A stretch of DNA of 12,525 nucleotides from Candidatus Hecatellales archaeon. Lineage in GTDB: Archaea; Thermoproteota; Bathyarchaeia; Hecatellales; Hecatellaceae. The notes beneath the pieces were generated by a model. It had not been told where the DNA came from. It ran no database searches and saw nothing but the letters and a program-made list of their open reading frames with translations. Positions 12,291 to 12,525 of the stretch are shown here, piece after piece; position 1 is the stretch's first letter; every line of letters starts with the position of its first letter. A program made the translations under genes and the position numbers. The stretch spans positions 1 to 12,525 of the forward strand of contig QMYD01000020.1 of NCBI GenBank assembly GCA_003662485.1. The letters are read 5' to 3'.

Positions 12291-12525
12291 ATGGAAGTAT
12301 TCGAGTATGGAGGCTACGCAGGCCTCCTCCTCCGGGTGGACCTAACCAAGGGTGAGGTGAGGAAGGAGGCCCTCCGAAAGGAGCTCTGCACCCAATTCAT
12401 AGGGGGAAGAGGGCGTGACGCCAAAATCCTCTATGAGGAGCTTCCACCCGAAGCCGACCCCTTATCACCGGAAAACATCCTCTGTATTTCCACGGGCCCC
12501 ATTACGGGCCTCCTAGGCGTTACCA
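12291..12525 (+). CDS. Aldehyde:ferredoxin oxidoreductase (tungsten enzyme), 5' part, cut by the right edge
   Basis: Seventy-eight codons are present before the window ends; full-length members have about 600. The fragment begins M-E-V-F-E-Y-G-G-Y-A-G-L-L-L-R-V-D-L-T, the usual first strand of the AOR N-terminal domain. FIGGRGRDAKILYEELPPE and DPLSPEN follow, then STGPITGLLGV. The GGRG loop is part of the AOR site that holds the tungsten bis-pterin cofactor. The family oxidises aldehydes to acids (or reduces acids) with ferredoxin. AGGGGGT (12281-12287) overlaps the upstream stop and serves as SD. Joint transcription with the ferredoxin gene is nearly certain. The subfamily (AOR, FOR, GOR, WOR or a BamB-like benzoyl-CoA reductase subunit) cannot be fixed from the N-terminus, and BamB-type reductases belong to the same superfamily. 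Confidence 0.88.
   Translation, partial: MEVFEYGGYAGLLLRVDLTKGEVRKEALRKELCTQFIGGRGRDAKILYEELPPEADPLSPENILCISTGPITGLLGVT

Overview
This window looks archaeal. The reasons are AGG/AGA-rich arginine codon use, GGAGGTG-type Shine-Dalgarno (SD) sites mixed with TTG and GTG starts, short TATA-like boxes, T-tract terminators, and the gene families present: an archaeal-type HMG-CoA-synthase-fold/DUF35 protein beside a thiolase, a dehydrogenase-hydratase fusion in archaeal domain order, and a tungsten aldehyde:ferredoxin oxidoreductase with its ferredoxin. The set suggests an anaerobic, probably heterotrophic Thermoproteota-like archaeon such as a Bathyarchaeia relative. That placement is inference and no marker gene confirms it. 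I see no rRNA, tRNA, CRISPR array or insertion sequence.

Layout, left to right. At the left edge the minus strand carries the first codons of an unidentified gene (1-62), preceded by two mutually exclusive hairpins, one of which would cover its SD. A GlcD-type FAD-linked 2-hydroxyacid dehydrogenase follows on the minus strand (177-1580). All later genes are on the plus strand. A [4Fe-4S] 2-hydroxyacyl-CoA dehydratase/benzoyl-CoA reductase activase (1710-2504) diverges from it, with no dehydratase partner in view. After a 316-base stretch without a convincing gene comes an acyl-CoA module: a 3-hydroxyacyl-CoA dehydrogenase/enoyl-CoA hydratase fusion (2821-4803), an SCP2-type thiolase (4869-6062), and 1 nt later a fusion of an HMG-CoA-synthase-like fold with a DUF35 zinc-ribbon/OB-fold domain (6064-7464). 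A 425-base gap holds a possible gene remnant and two promoter-like boxes. Next come hydantoinase/oxoprolinase-family A and B subunits (7890-9971 and 9978-11711), a hairpin terminator, a four-cluster ferredoxin (11789-12289) and the start of an aldehyde:ferredoxin oxidoreductase gene cut by the right edge (12291-12525).

How the genes could work together (inference): 2-hydroxyacids are oxidised or, as CoA esters, dehydrated to enoyl-CoA. The fusion protein hydrates and oxidises enoyl-CoA to 3-ketoacyl-CoA, and the thiolase cleaves or forms it. The HyuAB pair could hydrolyse a cyclic amide or carboxylate a ketone with ATP, the latter feeding a 3-oxoacid into the thiolase. The AOR/ferredoxin pair exchanges electrons between aldehydes/acids and ferredoxin, which could also drive the activase.

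The most notable point is that the HMG-CoA-synthase-like domain has kept its fold motifs but appears to have lost all three catalytic residues (Glu, Cys, His replaced by Thr, Leu, Tyr). It is therefore probably not a mevalonate enzyme, but a structural or repurposed partner of the neighbouring thiolase, physically joined to the DUF35 module that in other archaea is a separate protein.
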